Of a stretch of 64,000 nt of DNA, positions 1 through 9,600 are shown in pieces. This DNA is from Anisodus tanguticus (lineage: Eukaryota > Streptophyta > Magnoliopsida > Solanales > Solanaceae). The DNA lies in the NCBI GenBank assembly GCA_034509755.1, contig CM067542.1:19163001-19227000 (forward strand), read 5' to 3'. Position 1 is the stretch's first letter; each line of letters starts with the position of its first letter. The position numbers and the translations under genes were made by a program. The notes beneath the pieces were generated by a model that saw nothing but the letters and a program-made list of their open reading frames with translations, made no database searches and was not told where the DNA came from.

Positions 1-652
1 AACATATTAGTGCTTATGGAGAAGGAAATGAGAGAAGGTTGACCGGAAAGCATGAAACTGCAAGCATTGACAAATTTTCATGGGTATGCCTGCTGCTGAT
101 TTTTCCTTCACTTAAGACATAAATATTCTGTAGCAAATTGTCCTCATTCCTTCATGATTTGCTAAATATGCAGGGAGTTGCTAACCGTGGTTGCTCAATC
201 CGTGTGGGGCGTGACACTGAGAAGGAAGGCAAAGGTAAGTTTTTGCTTTATTAGAGGAGTAATGTTAATCTATTCCTTTAGTTTTCTGTGCAAATAATGG
301 AAAATGCAGCTCATTTTGCGGACCACTTTTATCAACTTATATCTATGAGATAAACTCTTTCCTGAACAGTTATGCATGATCCATGTATCACTATTTCTCA
401 TTGCCTTTTAAAGAATTTGTAACTATGTAGTTAAACGCTTTGGCCTTGGTGTTGATGGTCCTCCTGATGCTGTTTATTTCTCCTTTTTTGTTTATGGGGT
501 TGGTGGATGCAGGTTATTTGGAAGACCGTCGCCCAGCTTCAAACATGGACCCCTATGTTGTGACTGGATTACTTGCCGAAACTACTATACTGTGGGAGCC
601 AACCCTTGAGGCTGAAGCTCTTGCTGCCCAAAAGGTCGCATTGAAGGTTTAG
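1..652 (+). CDS. GLN2: Plastid glutamine synthetase (GS2), 3' end only
   Basis: Glutamine synthetase joins ammonium to glutamate using ATP; the plastid form reassimilates photorespiratory and nitrate-derived ammonium. Only the C-terminal part is in the window. Exons read as 3-83 (HISAYGEGNERRLTGKHETA onward), 174-234 (GVANRGCSIRVGRDTEKEGK) and 513-652 (YLEDRRPASNMDPYVVTGLL onward), all with GT-AG introns (84-173, 235-512) and stop TAG at 650-652. NERRLTGKHET, the NRGCSIRVGR stretch and RRPASNMDPY are glutamate/ATP-site signatures of plant GSII. The tail after LLAETTILWEPTLEAEALAA runs on to QKVALKV; this extension is typical of the plastid isoform and is absent from cytosolic GS1, which is why I choose GS2. 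The catalytic N-terminal part and transit peptide lie upstream of the window. No defects are seen. Confidence 0.95.
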
Positions 653-1719
653 AGTATTTGAGGGCAATTTGGTTTCGTAATAATCTTCTTAGAGTTCATA
701 AGATAAGTGCTGAAACTTGTACTTTCCCTGATTTGGGAAAATGTTGTTGAGGAACGAAAATTTACAGCTCATCCTAGAAAGAGGCTCCTTAAGACATGAA
801 ACTGCTTTGGAGTTGAGGTGTAATTGCTGGACTACTTTGAACATCTTTACCTTTCTTTTCTCCAGATGAATCGATTTCTCTGTGGAATTCCAATTGCTGT
901 GATCTTGCGGAGTTGATCTTTGAACACATAATAAAAAAGCTCAGCTTTTAAAGATTAAACAGATATAATCATATATATCTTCTTGTCCTAATTCGAAAGA
1001 TTGAACATATTTTTATAGTAGTCACGAACGATGGACACTTGTCTTCTATGGTCCATCTATAACTGGAGGGAAGAATTCAGCACTTCTATGACCTTGTTCT
1101 AATTAATCAGCCAAGTACACTTCAGTTTCAACCTAGCTAGTTAAGTTAGTTCTGTGGATATCTTCTGTATCTGTTATGTTCTATTCAGACTCTTCAGAGA
1201 ATTCATCATAACAGATTATTGCAATATTGACCATCAATCTGTCACGAGTCACGACACTCTCCTCCTTTATCTGGATTTAGACTCGGTTGCTTTTCAGAAC
1301 AGACATATTTATGTTACATCGACTTGAATATGTGTGTCCAGCATGCCATTTTCCAGAACTTTGCACTTGGTGTGCAAAGTAAATGAAAAGTCCAAGTGAA
1401 AAAAAGATGCATAATCTCATGTACAAGCTTGTCTTCTTCTTTTTTCCAGAATATTATAAAATACCTTTTACATCTGTGTGAAGCCAAAGTGATTCCTTTC
1501 CCCTATCAGGATGCTACAGAAAATGTAGTTCAAGATATTCTTTTCATTTCTTTTTAAGAAAAGGAGAAAAAGCTACAACCTGTCAATGTTGTCTGGATAA
1601 AGAATGGAACAATCATGGCTTTATATACATATATGCATTCAGTATTGAAATCACAAATAAGGAATTGATTCAATAAAATTTCCCTTCTTTGCTTCTGTCA
1701 AAGCTAAACTTGTCAGGCC
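653..1719. other. GS2 3' UTR and intergenic spacer
   Basis: AT-rich DNA between GS2 and the AWPM-19-like gene. The first few hundred bases should hold the GS2 3' UTR and the last few hundred the next promoter. A short hairpin, CTTTGCAC/GTGCAAAG with a 5-base loop, lies near 1359-1379. No coding stretch is supported. Confidence 0.6.
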
Positions 1720-2891
1720 ATGGCTTCAGGGGCAGGAAAGTCAGCAGCTTTTATGCTTTTGATCCTTAATGTTTTCCTTTACTTCATTGTTACTGTAATT
1801 TCTGGTTGGGCTGTCAATCATGCCATAGTAAGATCCCGAGAAACAGGTAATTTCATCGATCTTTTTTTTTTTGTTCAGAGCACTGCCCTGTCAAGGCAGA
1901 AGTTGCCCCCTTAACATAAAAAAGGGCAGCCCGGTGCACAAAGCATCCCGCGTTAGCAGGGTCCAAGGAATGACAACAACCCAAGGGCGTGATGTAGACA
2001 TCATACCCTATTGCAAGCATTAGTGGATGCTTCCACGGCTCAAACCTATGACCTATAGTTCATACTGAGACAACTTTATCGATGCTCCGAGGCTCCCCTT
2101 ATGCCCCTCAACATATTTTACGTAGTTTTTTTCGTCAATGACATTTTAATGTAACGAAAAATATTTGCAGCATCAACTTTGTCAATCCCAGCTAGGATCT
2201 TTCCTATATTCTTTCCTTTTGGGAACATGGCAACTGGTTTTCTCATCATATTTTCACTAATTGCTGGAGTGGTGGGCTTCATTACCTCACTTACTGGAAT
2301 TCAGAATGTGATACAATGGAATGCTCCCAATTTACATACAGCTGCTTTCTCTTCTCTCACCACTTGGCTACTCACATTACTTGCTATGGGGTAAATAATA
2401 CCACTTTCATATGCCATTTATAATCTTTTTGATTATTATAGATGACATACAATTTTTAGAGTAAGAACAAATAAAAACAAATGTTTGCGATTTTGAATGT
2501 AGTTTTTTTTGTGTGTGTGACTGCAGGTTAGCTTGTAAGGAGATTGATATGGGGTGGTATGACTCAAACTTGGTAAGTTCATACATTTGTGTTTAATCAG
2601 AAAGGAGTAAATAGAGGCGGAACCAATATTTGAGTAGCAAATGCGACCACATTTACTATTTTAAAATTGGACAATATGTAGACATGTAAAAGAACATAGA
2701 TCATATTTTGTATGTACTGATTCTTTATTCGGGTGAATCTGAAAATTTAGTTGGAATTTAAAATGATACATTTTTATTTACATTTGTAGAGGACCTTGGA
2801 GACCATATTGATAATAGTGAGCGGGACACAGATGTTTTGCACTGCTGCAATTCATGCTGGAATTGAAGATGTTGCTGCCCGAGATGTTTAA
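1720..2891 (+). CDS. AWPM-19-like membrane family protein
   Basis: Complete four-exon gene: 1720-1846, 2171-2390, 2527-2572 and 2790-2891, GT-AG introns, predicted 164 residues, the usual size for this family. The start MASGAGKSAAFMLLILNVFL opens the first of four hydrophobic segments. Key matches are GWAVNHAI in exon 1, IPARIFPIFFPFGNMATGF in exon 2, LTLLAMGLACKEID across exons 2-3, and LETILIIVSGTQMFCTAAIH in exon 4. AWPM-19-like proteins are small four-helix membrane proteins. The wheat founder is ABA-induced and linked to freezing tolerance, and the rice member OsPM1 has been reported as an ABA importer. Any transport role here is inference from family. The reading frame is intact through all splice junctions. 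Intron 1 carries a SINE. Confidence 0.9.
1919..2103 (+). mobile_element. SINE (Au-like family) in intron 1 of the AWPM-19-like gene
   Basis: The element starts near GGGCAGCCCGGTGCACAAAG and ends near GAGGCTCCCCTT. It is flanked by a 12-bp direct repeat with one mismatch, CCCCTTAACATA (1907-1918) and CCCCTCAACATA (2104-2115), a target-site duplication. The 5' GGGCAGCCCGGTGCA block and the GCTTCCACGGCTCAAACC segment match the general structure of Au-type plant SINEs. A second copy occurs at 7090-7251 on the minus strand. Confidence 0.8.
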
Positions 2892-3845
2892 GCAGAGGAA
2901 GAATTTGAGAATTTTTACAATTTACTTATGTACCAAGAAATTTATTTTCTCTTTCCCTCTCGTTTTACTCACTTTTATGTTGTAACGTGTGTATGTATAT
3001 ATATATTGATTTTTTTGTCCTTTTATTAATGGACTTGTAAAGATGTGTTATGTGATCTTCTTTGTCTCGAGCAGATTTATTGATTTGTAAAAATGATTTA
3101 AGTACAGAAATATGTTGTGCTTGCTGGTTTGTACTATTTTCAGTGAAATGAGTGTTCTATTTCCAACAAGAAGACATAACCTATACATGGAACTGAGGGA
3201 GAAAAAAGATCCTCCCTGACCAGAGATCTCGAGTTTGAACTTTGATAACAGAAAAAGTCAACGTTTTTCCTTTAATAAATCCTATACAATGTGAATTTGG
3301 ACTAGTGGTTATTGAATACCATATGGTTATACAAGAAAAGAATATTTGGCATAAAAAAAAGAGGAGTTGAAATAATCAAATACATTTGAAGTTTTCTTAG
3401 CCGTTTTTCTTTAGGGTTGTTGAAGTTTTCAGGTATATACTCCTACAAGCAAGACTCAACAATTTGATTATTCGATTAAATATTGTCATTTGCCACCCAC
3501 CCCCCAACTAAAAGAGAAAGAAAAAAGAAAGAGAAATGTCAAGAATATGCAAAATTTCAAAATGCTAAAAAATTGGATGATAAAAGTTAATTTCAAATAG
3601 AAATTCGCAATATTTAGGCCACCAATAACGAAAATCAGCAAATATTACCACACACTAATAGACAGTTTGAACATTAAATATAAACCCAGATATTTTTTGT
3701 AATTAGATCATACCTTATTTAAATTAAAAATTATTAATTCAGCAATGAGATTCTTTTAGATTGGTGAGTGGATCTTTTTCAGTTAATGAGCTGGTCATTC
3801 TGTTAATCATAGAACGGGAGTTAATCACACAAAGATGACTGAAAA
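2892..3845. other. 3' UTR of the AWPM-19-like gene and AT-rich spacer
   Basis: The first 150-200 bases look like a 3' UTR (T-rich, TATATATATATTG near 2996). The rest is AT-rich DNA in which I see no gene, RNA or recognisable repeat. Confidence 0.5.
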
Positions 3846-4201
3846 GCAGAGATTACAAATAAACGGGTTGGGCGGGATTTGAGTGGATCAAAATAAGTTG
3901 AGTTATCCGAGATTTACTTGAGCTGAAATGAAGGTCATAACTCAACTCGTCCAATTCTAAATTTTAATCTTTTTTATTTGTTCTTTTATAATTTTTTTAA
4001 ATACATAATAAAAAAATCATTATTATGACTATATATAACATATCAAATAAAAAAATATTACTTTTAAAAATATTTTGGCAAGGTTTAAATATCAACCCAA
4101 AATGAGTTTGGTGATATGGGCTGATAAATGGGCGGGTCATTGACCTCCCAAACTTAAATGGATTGAGTTATAATTTTATGGGCTAACTTTGTCACCCCTA
4201 G
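3846..4201. mobile_element. Possible degenerate MITE (hAT-like ends)
   Basis: About 356 bp bounded by GAGATTACAAATAAACGGG on the left and, inverted, AGGGGTGACAAAGTTAGCCC on the right. Subterminal GGGCGGG motifs occur at both ends. The inverted ends match only partly and I could not find a clean 8-bp target duplication, so this is a weak call. Confidence 0.35.
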
Positions 4202-4518
4202 TCAAACTTTTCTTTGCGCGAATTTCCCTTCAAAGCGCTGGTTTTTATTTTTGTCCCTCAAATTTAAATTTTTTAATTTTTGTCCATGTTTAAAAATATC
4301 TTGAGGTTCCGTGTTCGAACCCCTGCTCAGTTAAAAATTAAAAAAATATTACAAGACAGAGTTTGACTTATGCCTAAAGGCAAAGATAGAGTTTGCATTA
4401 TGCTTGAAGGCAAAGGTAGAGTTTGCATGCAAATTCTACCTACGTTAAGGTAGAGTTTGCATGCAAATTCTACCTACGTTAAGGTAGAGTTTGCTACCTT
4501 AAAGCAAATTCTGCTATC
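4202..4518. repeat. Repeat patch truncating the hAT element, with a 34-bp palindromic tandem repeat
   Basis: This stretch replaces the 3' part of the hAT transposase. It contains a tRNA-like B-box segment (GAGGTTCCGTGTTCGAACCC near 4303-4322) followed by an A/T-rich tail. Two full 34-bp repeats follow (4415-4448 and 4449-4482) plus a partial third. Within each, GGTAGAGTTTGC and GCAAATTCTACC form a nearly perfect 26-bp palindrome centred on TGCATGCA. Confidence 0.6.
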
Positions 4519-5421
4519 ATGCATAGTTTCCAGACAAGCTTTAACTTTCAAATTTAAATTAGCAAATTGTACTTTATCAAGGATGTTTTTTAAAAGTTTT
4601 AGGCCATCCTTTACAACTAAGTTATAAATATGACATGCACATCTAACATGAAAAATATCATGAAAAGATGGAGTAAATTGAGTTTTTAAAATGTTTACAA
4701 CATAATCATTAGAAGAAGCATTATCTAATGTAATAGTCATAATTTTATTAGTAATTCTACAATATTCACAAAATTCATGAATATTTCTTGAAATAAAAGC
4801 TCTAGTGTGCCTTTCATCAATATATCTATATACTAATATACGTTTTTGCATAGACCAATTCTGATCTATCCAATGACATGTGACAGTTAAATAATCATTA
4901 TCGTTAGTGCTACCTATATCAGAAGTGATAGTCAATTTGTCATTAAAATGATATAACGCATAACGTAAATACTGTTGATATTCATGAGCAAATTTTAAAA
5001 CATCTATTTTAACAATTGATCTAGGAAAACCGTTAAAAGCATGATTATATGTGTTCTCTAATGTAATGAATAAAATCAGGAGATGAAGGAAATGACAAGG
5101 CAAACCCTCCACATCAACTAATTTTGCTAAATTTTCCCTATCTATGTGCTTATCATATTTAGGATCTATAATTCCCCCGTCATCGGGTTAATTCGACCAT
5201 GTACTTGGTCAGAGACACTATGTGAACCTTGTCCCATAAGGCATTTGTACACCCGATTTTTCATCCAGGTATTGGTTATACCTTGCTTTGTGAGAGTTTT
5301 CTACATGTCTCATTAAACCTCCCGTCCCACCTTGACTTTTTTCAGTTTTAAATTTATAAACTTCGCAACAAATTTTATATATATCTAGTTGATTATCAAT
5401 GTCCCTATCAAAACATCTCAT
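4519..5421 (-). pseudogene. hAT transposase (RICESLEEPER/Ac type), broken
   Basis: Two blocks are readable. At 5218-5421 a BED zinc-finger region shows SQGGTGGLMRHVENSHKARY: the His pair is present but the Cys pair is degenerate (KICCEVYKFK). At 4519-5112 the RNase H-like core shows KLTITSDIGSTNDNDYLTVT (first catalytic Asp in TSD), MTITLDNASSND (second catalytic Asp in LDNAS) and HVRCACHIYNLVVKDGL, the conserved C/H block that precedes the insertion domain. The blocks are in different frames and separated by about 105 bases with stops. Nothing of the third acidic residue or the hATC dimerisation region remains. The family cuts and pastes DNA by binding its terminal inverted repeats; this copy cannot encode a working enzyme. 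Confidence 0.85.
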
Positions 5422-6417
5422 GCAACTGATTTTAATTTTCGTTGTTTTTTGCCTCGACTCATACTAGGGGGAATATGAGTCATTCCAGTTTCAGTTTCAG
5501 GTTGAGACTCAGTCTGAGCCTGAGGTGGAGGTGCACTAGTGGTGTGTTATCTAAATTATCTTCTAATTCATTTTTCTAAATTAAAGTCTGGTTCAGATAT
5601 GGAATAGACCTCACGGTCTAATGATATATTAATATTAACACTAAAAAAATCAGTTTCATCTATATGAGTGAAATCATCGTAATTAGGATTACTAGAAGAT
5701 GCACACTTACCCTTGTTACCCTAGTACCTCTACTAGAAAAATGTCAATTTAGTTACATTATAATTATGCAAATAAATAAAGATAATGAAATTAAGCACGA
5801 TAATTAAAATTAAATAACAATAATAATTTAAAGAAAGAACGAAGGTATCAAACGCTGACGTAGCGTCGACGTGTAATCGGGGTTGAAAATTTAAACTTTG
5901 CTCGATGATCCTCAAACTAGTTGTCAACTTCACTCCCAATTTTAAAACTTTGATAGAAAATAGCAAATAAAACATAATATTTAGTAGACAATGTAGACTT
6001 GTAGAGAGAGAGAGAGAGATTAGAGAGATGGTAGGAAGATTTGTGAGCAAAATAAAGAGTAAAATGAGGTATTTATAGTTGAGAAATAGAGTTAAAGTGT
6101 AAATATATTAACTTAGGGGTTAAAAATAAATATTAAGTGATAGAGGGGCAAAATGGCCTTTATAGCCGTTGCCAACCGCTAAAATTAACATTGGATCGTT
6201 GTGCAACAGTTATTTCTGCAAAAGGGAGGGAGACGGGGCAGGCCAAGTGGGGGTGGGCGGGATCGAGACAAGAGAGATCAGGACGAGCCCTAGTCCGTCT
6301 CGAATTTGATCCCCTATACCAGCGATGGACATCTCAAATTTTTTGGGAGCTGGGATAGAGCAGATCAAGTAGCGAGATGGGCCGGGTTGGGCCGCCCCGT
6401 CCCACTGGACACCCTTA
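4519..6417 (-). mobile_element. hAT transposon, 3'-truncated copy
   Basis: The element's 5' terminus is at 6417 (minus strand TAAGGGTGTCCAGTGGGACG). It has a leader with a TATA box (CTATAAATACC near 6070) and a CT-rich stretch (GA repeats at 6005-6020 on the plus strand), and then a broken transposase. At about 4519 it runs into unrelated repeat DNA, so the hAT C-terminal dimerisation domain and the 3' terminus are missing. The terminal 600 bases are clearly homologous to the plus-strand sequence at 63449-64000, which confirms the 5' boundary. The element is non-autonomous as it stands. Confidence 0.85.
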
Positions 6418-6600
6418 GTCAAAACTCAAAAGCAACACGATAGAAAAAAATAAACAATAGGGATCGAAATACAATCATTGAGGACCAAAATTGCAATTTA
6501 CTCCCCACAAGGAAAAAAGCCCATAAAACATTTCCAATTGGAACCAAAAAGAAAAATTCCTTTCATTCACATCCCTGTAATTTCTTCCTCCTCCTCATCC
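6418..6600 (+). promoter_or_regulatory. Promoter-proximal and 5' UTR region of the ABCI12-like gene
   Basis: Only about 180 bases separate the hAT terminus from the chosen start at 6601, so the hAT element sits directly in the promoter of the next gene. An in-frame ATG at 6478 exists, but the 41 residues it adds (KIAIYSPQGKKPIKHFQLEP and so on) do not look like a transit peptide. Confidence 0.4.
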
Positions 6601-9600
6601 ATGTATACTGTAACATTTTCTTCAATCCATGCCTTCAGACCCATATCCCTCCCAATCTTCAAGCACCAATTCACTCCGAACATAACAACAAATCCCCTTT
6701 ATCTTCAACCAAAAAAGTCAAGAACCTTTATCAGTTGTGCAGCAAATAGTGATGGTGTTAAGGATGCAGTTAACTGGGCAGAATTTCTTGAAAAATGGCC
6801 GCCAAAAAACTTTGTTGGAGCTGATAAACTATTTAGAGCTATATCTGGGGCAACCTCTAGCCCCATTGCCCAGTACATACCTTATCCCTTCACTTTTGTG
6901 CATTCTGTTGACCCCAGAATCAAATTGGTAATTTTTTTTTAGGTTTTCATTGTGAAAAGTGTTGAACTTGTTAAATTTAGTTACTGGGTATTTTTTTTTA
7001 ATTTCATTTATGTTGTTTTCAATTTTTTTGGGTTGTTTCTGAAGTACAATATGGTTCAGCAATTGGGTTTTTCTTGTTTGGCTGTGGTCGGAAGGGGAGT
7101 CTTGTAGCAATGGCAGGTCACGGGTTCGGGTTCGAGTGTGGAAGCAACCACTAATGCTTTCACTAGGTAGGTTGTCTACATCACATCCCTTGGTGTGCGG
7201 CCCTTCCCCGGACCCCTGCTAACGCGGGATGCTTTGTGCACCGGGCTGCCCTGTTTGGCTGTGGTCATGGGTTGTTTCTGGATTGTAGTATGGTTCAGTT
7301 ATTGGGTTTTCTTGTTTACTTATGCTAAGGACCATAAAAGGAAAATGTTTAATTTTGGTTAATCAGAGCATGTGTGTGAATGTTATACATGTTTTTCACT
7401 ATGCTAAGTAGCTTCATAGAGATGCATTTTGTAAACCATACTGCTCTCATTTGATGTCTTTAAAATTCATTTCTCGGTTTTAGCAATTGAAATTTTTAAT
7501 TTCATTGTCCGTTCTTTATATTGGTATATTTGTAGAGTTGATGAATCCTAATGTCAGATTTTTATTTTTTGATAAGTAGATTTTTAGCCGACCCAACTTG
7601 TTTTGATAATGCGAAGCAGTTGTTGTAATCAAAGATAAATACTTGCACTACTTTCAGATTTTTTATTCATAGTTATATAATATAACTCCAGACTCAAGGT
7701 TGTGTGATCGAGAAGGGCTTTACATTCTACAAAGGAAGTTAATTTAAGATATGAGATGGGGCTAGGTTGGTGTTAAGGATATATTTGCTTGAGAGATGTT
7801 GGGGTAATCTTTTGCTGCAGGAAGTGGATGGAGTATATCCCTTCTAAAGCTGCATGTTTTGCCCCATAGCATAATGGAATATTCATAGACTGCTAAAGTT
7901 TTGTGGCATCTGTTTTCCATGAGTTCTTCAAGCATTTTATTGTAAAGTCTTAAATAGTTTGTTATGTTAGGATTTAATTCTTTCTTCTTCGCTAGGAGAG
8001 GTTATTTGCATGAGCTGGTGCTTCCTGTGTAAGGAGACGGGACCCTATTCTGTTACATTGCAAATTAACCACGAGGTTATGGGAGGATATCTTTAGATGA
8101 TTTGGTGTCTCTTGGATAATACCGAGATCCTTGAAGGAGTTGATGTTCAGTTGGAAAAGTGGAGCTAGGAGAAGAAGACACAAGGCTTGGAACGTTACTC
8201 CTCTTGCTTTAATGTGGGTTATTTGGAAAGAGAGAAACAAGAGAGCTTTTGAAGGGTTGGAGATGAGCGTTGCTCAATTGAGGAGTAGTCTCCGATCCCT
8301 TATTTTCTTTTGGTGCACCCATGTAGTTCCTGATTGTATAGAGGATTGGTTGTCTTTTGAAGAGAACCATATATTGTAGGTTTCTCTGCTTTTTGGTAAA
8401 CCACTTGTATACAACCTAGTTGGCCTTGTTATTATCAATGAAACTTTTTACTTGATCAATTTTTTTTTACAGTGTTTAAAGAAAATTTCTTTTATTCTAT
8501 TCCTTTCCTCCACTATGTTATCTGTTCTGTAGTTGTCGAAGACTGATTTTACTTTGGATCTCCGTCTCTTGGTTATGCAGGCATGGCTCTTTACTCTGGT
8601 TGTTTTACCGGCAAAATCAAATGTAATCATGCGTTTGTCATTGGTTGCGTACTTAGCTATACTATCTATTTTGGTCCAGCCTGCACAAGTGTGGAAGGTA
8701 ACTTTGGCTGTGAATCTTAATGAGTTTCATGCTTCAAAACTTCTTCGAATTTTGATGACTTATGGAGTATCTGCCATGTTTGTTTCACCACAAATTTTCC
8801 AATGCTCGAGAATCCCTTGTTGATAGTCTAATATTATTACAGGATCAACTCGGGAGAGTCACACTGCTGTCTGGAATCTTATTTATAATGTTGGGCCTAA
8901 GTACTGACAGTGCACCTTCCCTCATCTCTTCAAGAGCACCCCCACCTTCACTGATGGGATTGCCATCTTTTGCTGCATCTTTGGAAGGTTATAAATATGT
9001 AATCTTGAAGCTGGGGCCAATACAACTCACCAGAAAGGGCTTATCAACCGCTACTACATCAGCATGTTTAACCTTCACTGTGAGTAGTGACTTGCCATTT
9101 GTTGTCGAGTCGACATATCAAACTAGTTCTGTACTCCTACTAGCAGCATCAAGGTACACTTATCAGATGAAAACAAACGGTTGCTTTCTTGATTGTCTAA
9201 AGAAATGGCTGCTTTCTCATCTAGTTAGTGTTTAAGGTCAAACTTGAAGATCTTCCACCTTTAATCTAACATTCTTTACATACAGCTTTAAGAAGAAATT
9301 ACAGTCTGGCCATTCTGTATTTTCTGTTTAAGTCAACTTGTATAAATTTCAGAATCTTTTGAATTTCTTGGTGAAGTTGTTGAAAAATCTTGAAGTAAGA
9401 TAAACCTATGGACCAAACTGTTTGAAGTGAATTTTCTGGACTTGAGTAGCTGTACAAGGAATTGACAATTAAAGAAATTCATTTCTGAATATCGCATTAT
9501 CTCCTCTGGACTCCAATATTTGCCTTCTCTCCTGAACTCATAAGGAAACAATCAACATCAAGTGACTGCAGGCTTGTTTGAATTTATCTCTCAGTAACAC

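Noticed and set aside
6478..6600. Upstream in-frame ATG as start of the ABCI12-like protein
   Set aside because: The added 41 residues are basic and not transit-peptide-like; the Ser/Thr-rich leader begins at 6601. Not fully excluded.
8131..8379. Host gene inside intron 1 of the ABCI12-like gene
   Set aside because: The frame matches the 3' zinc-binding part of a LINE and is interrupted upstream.
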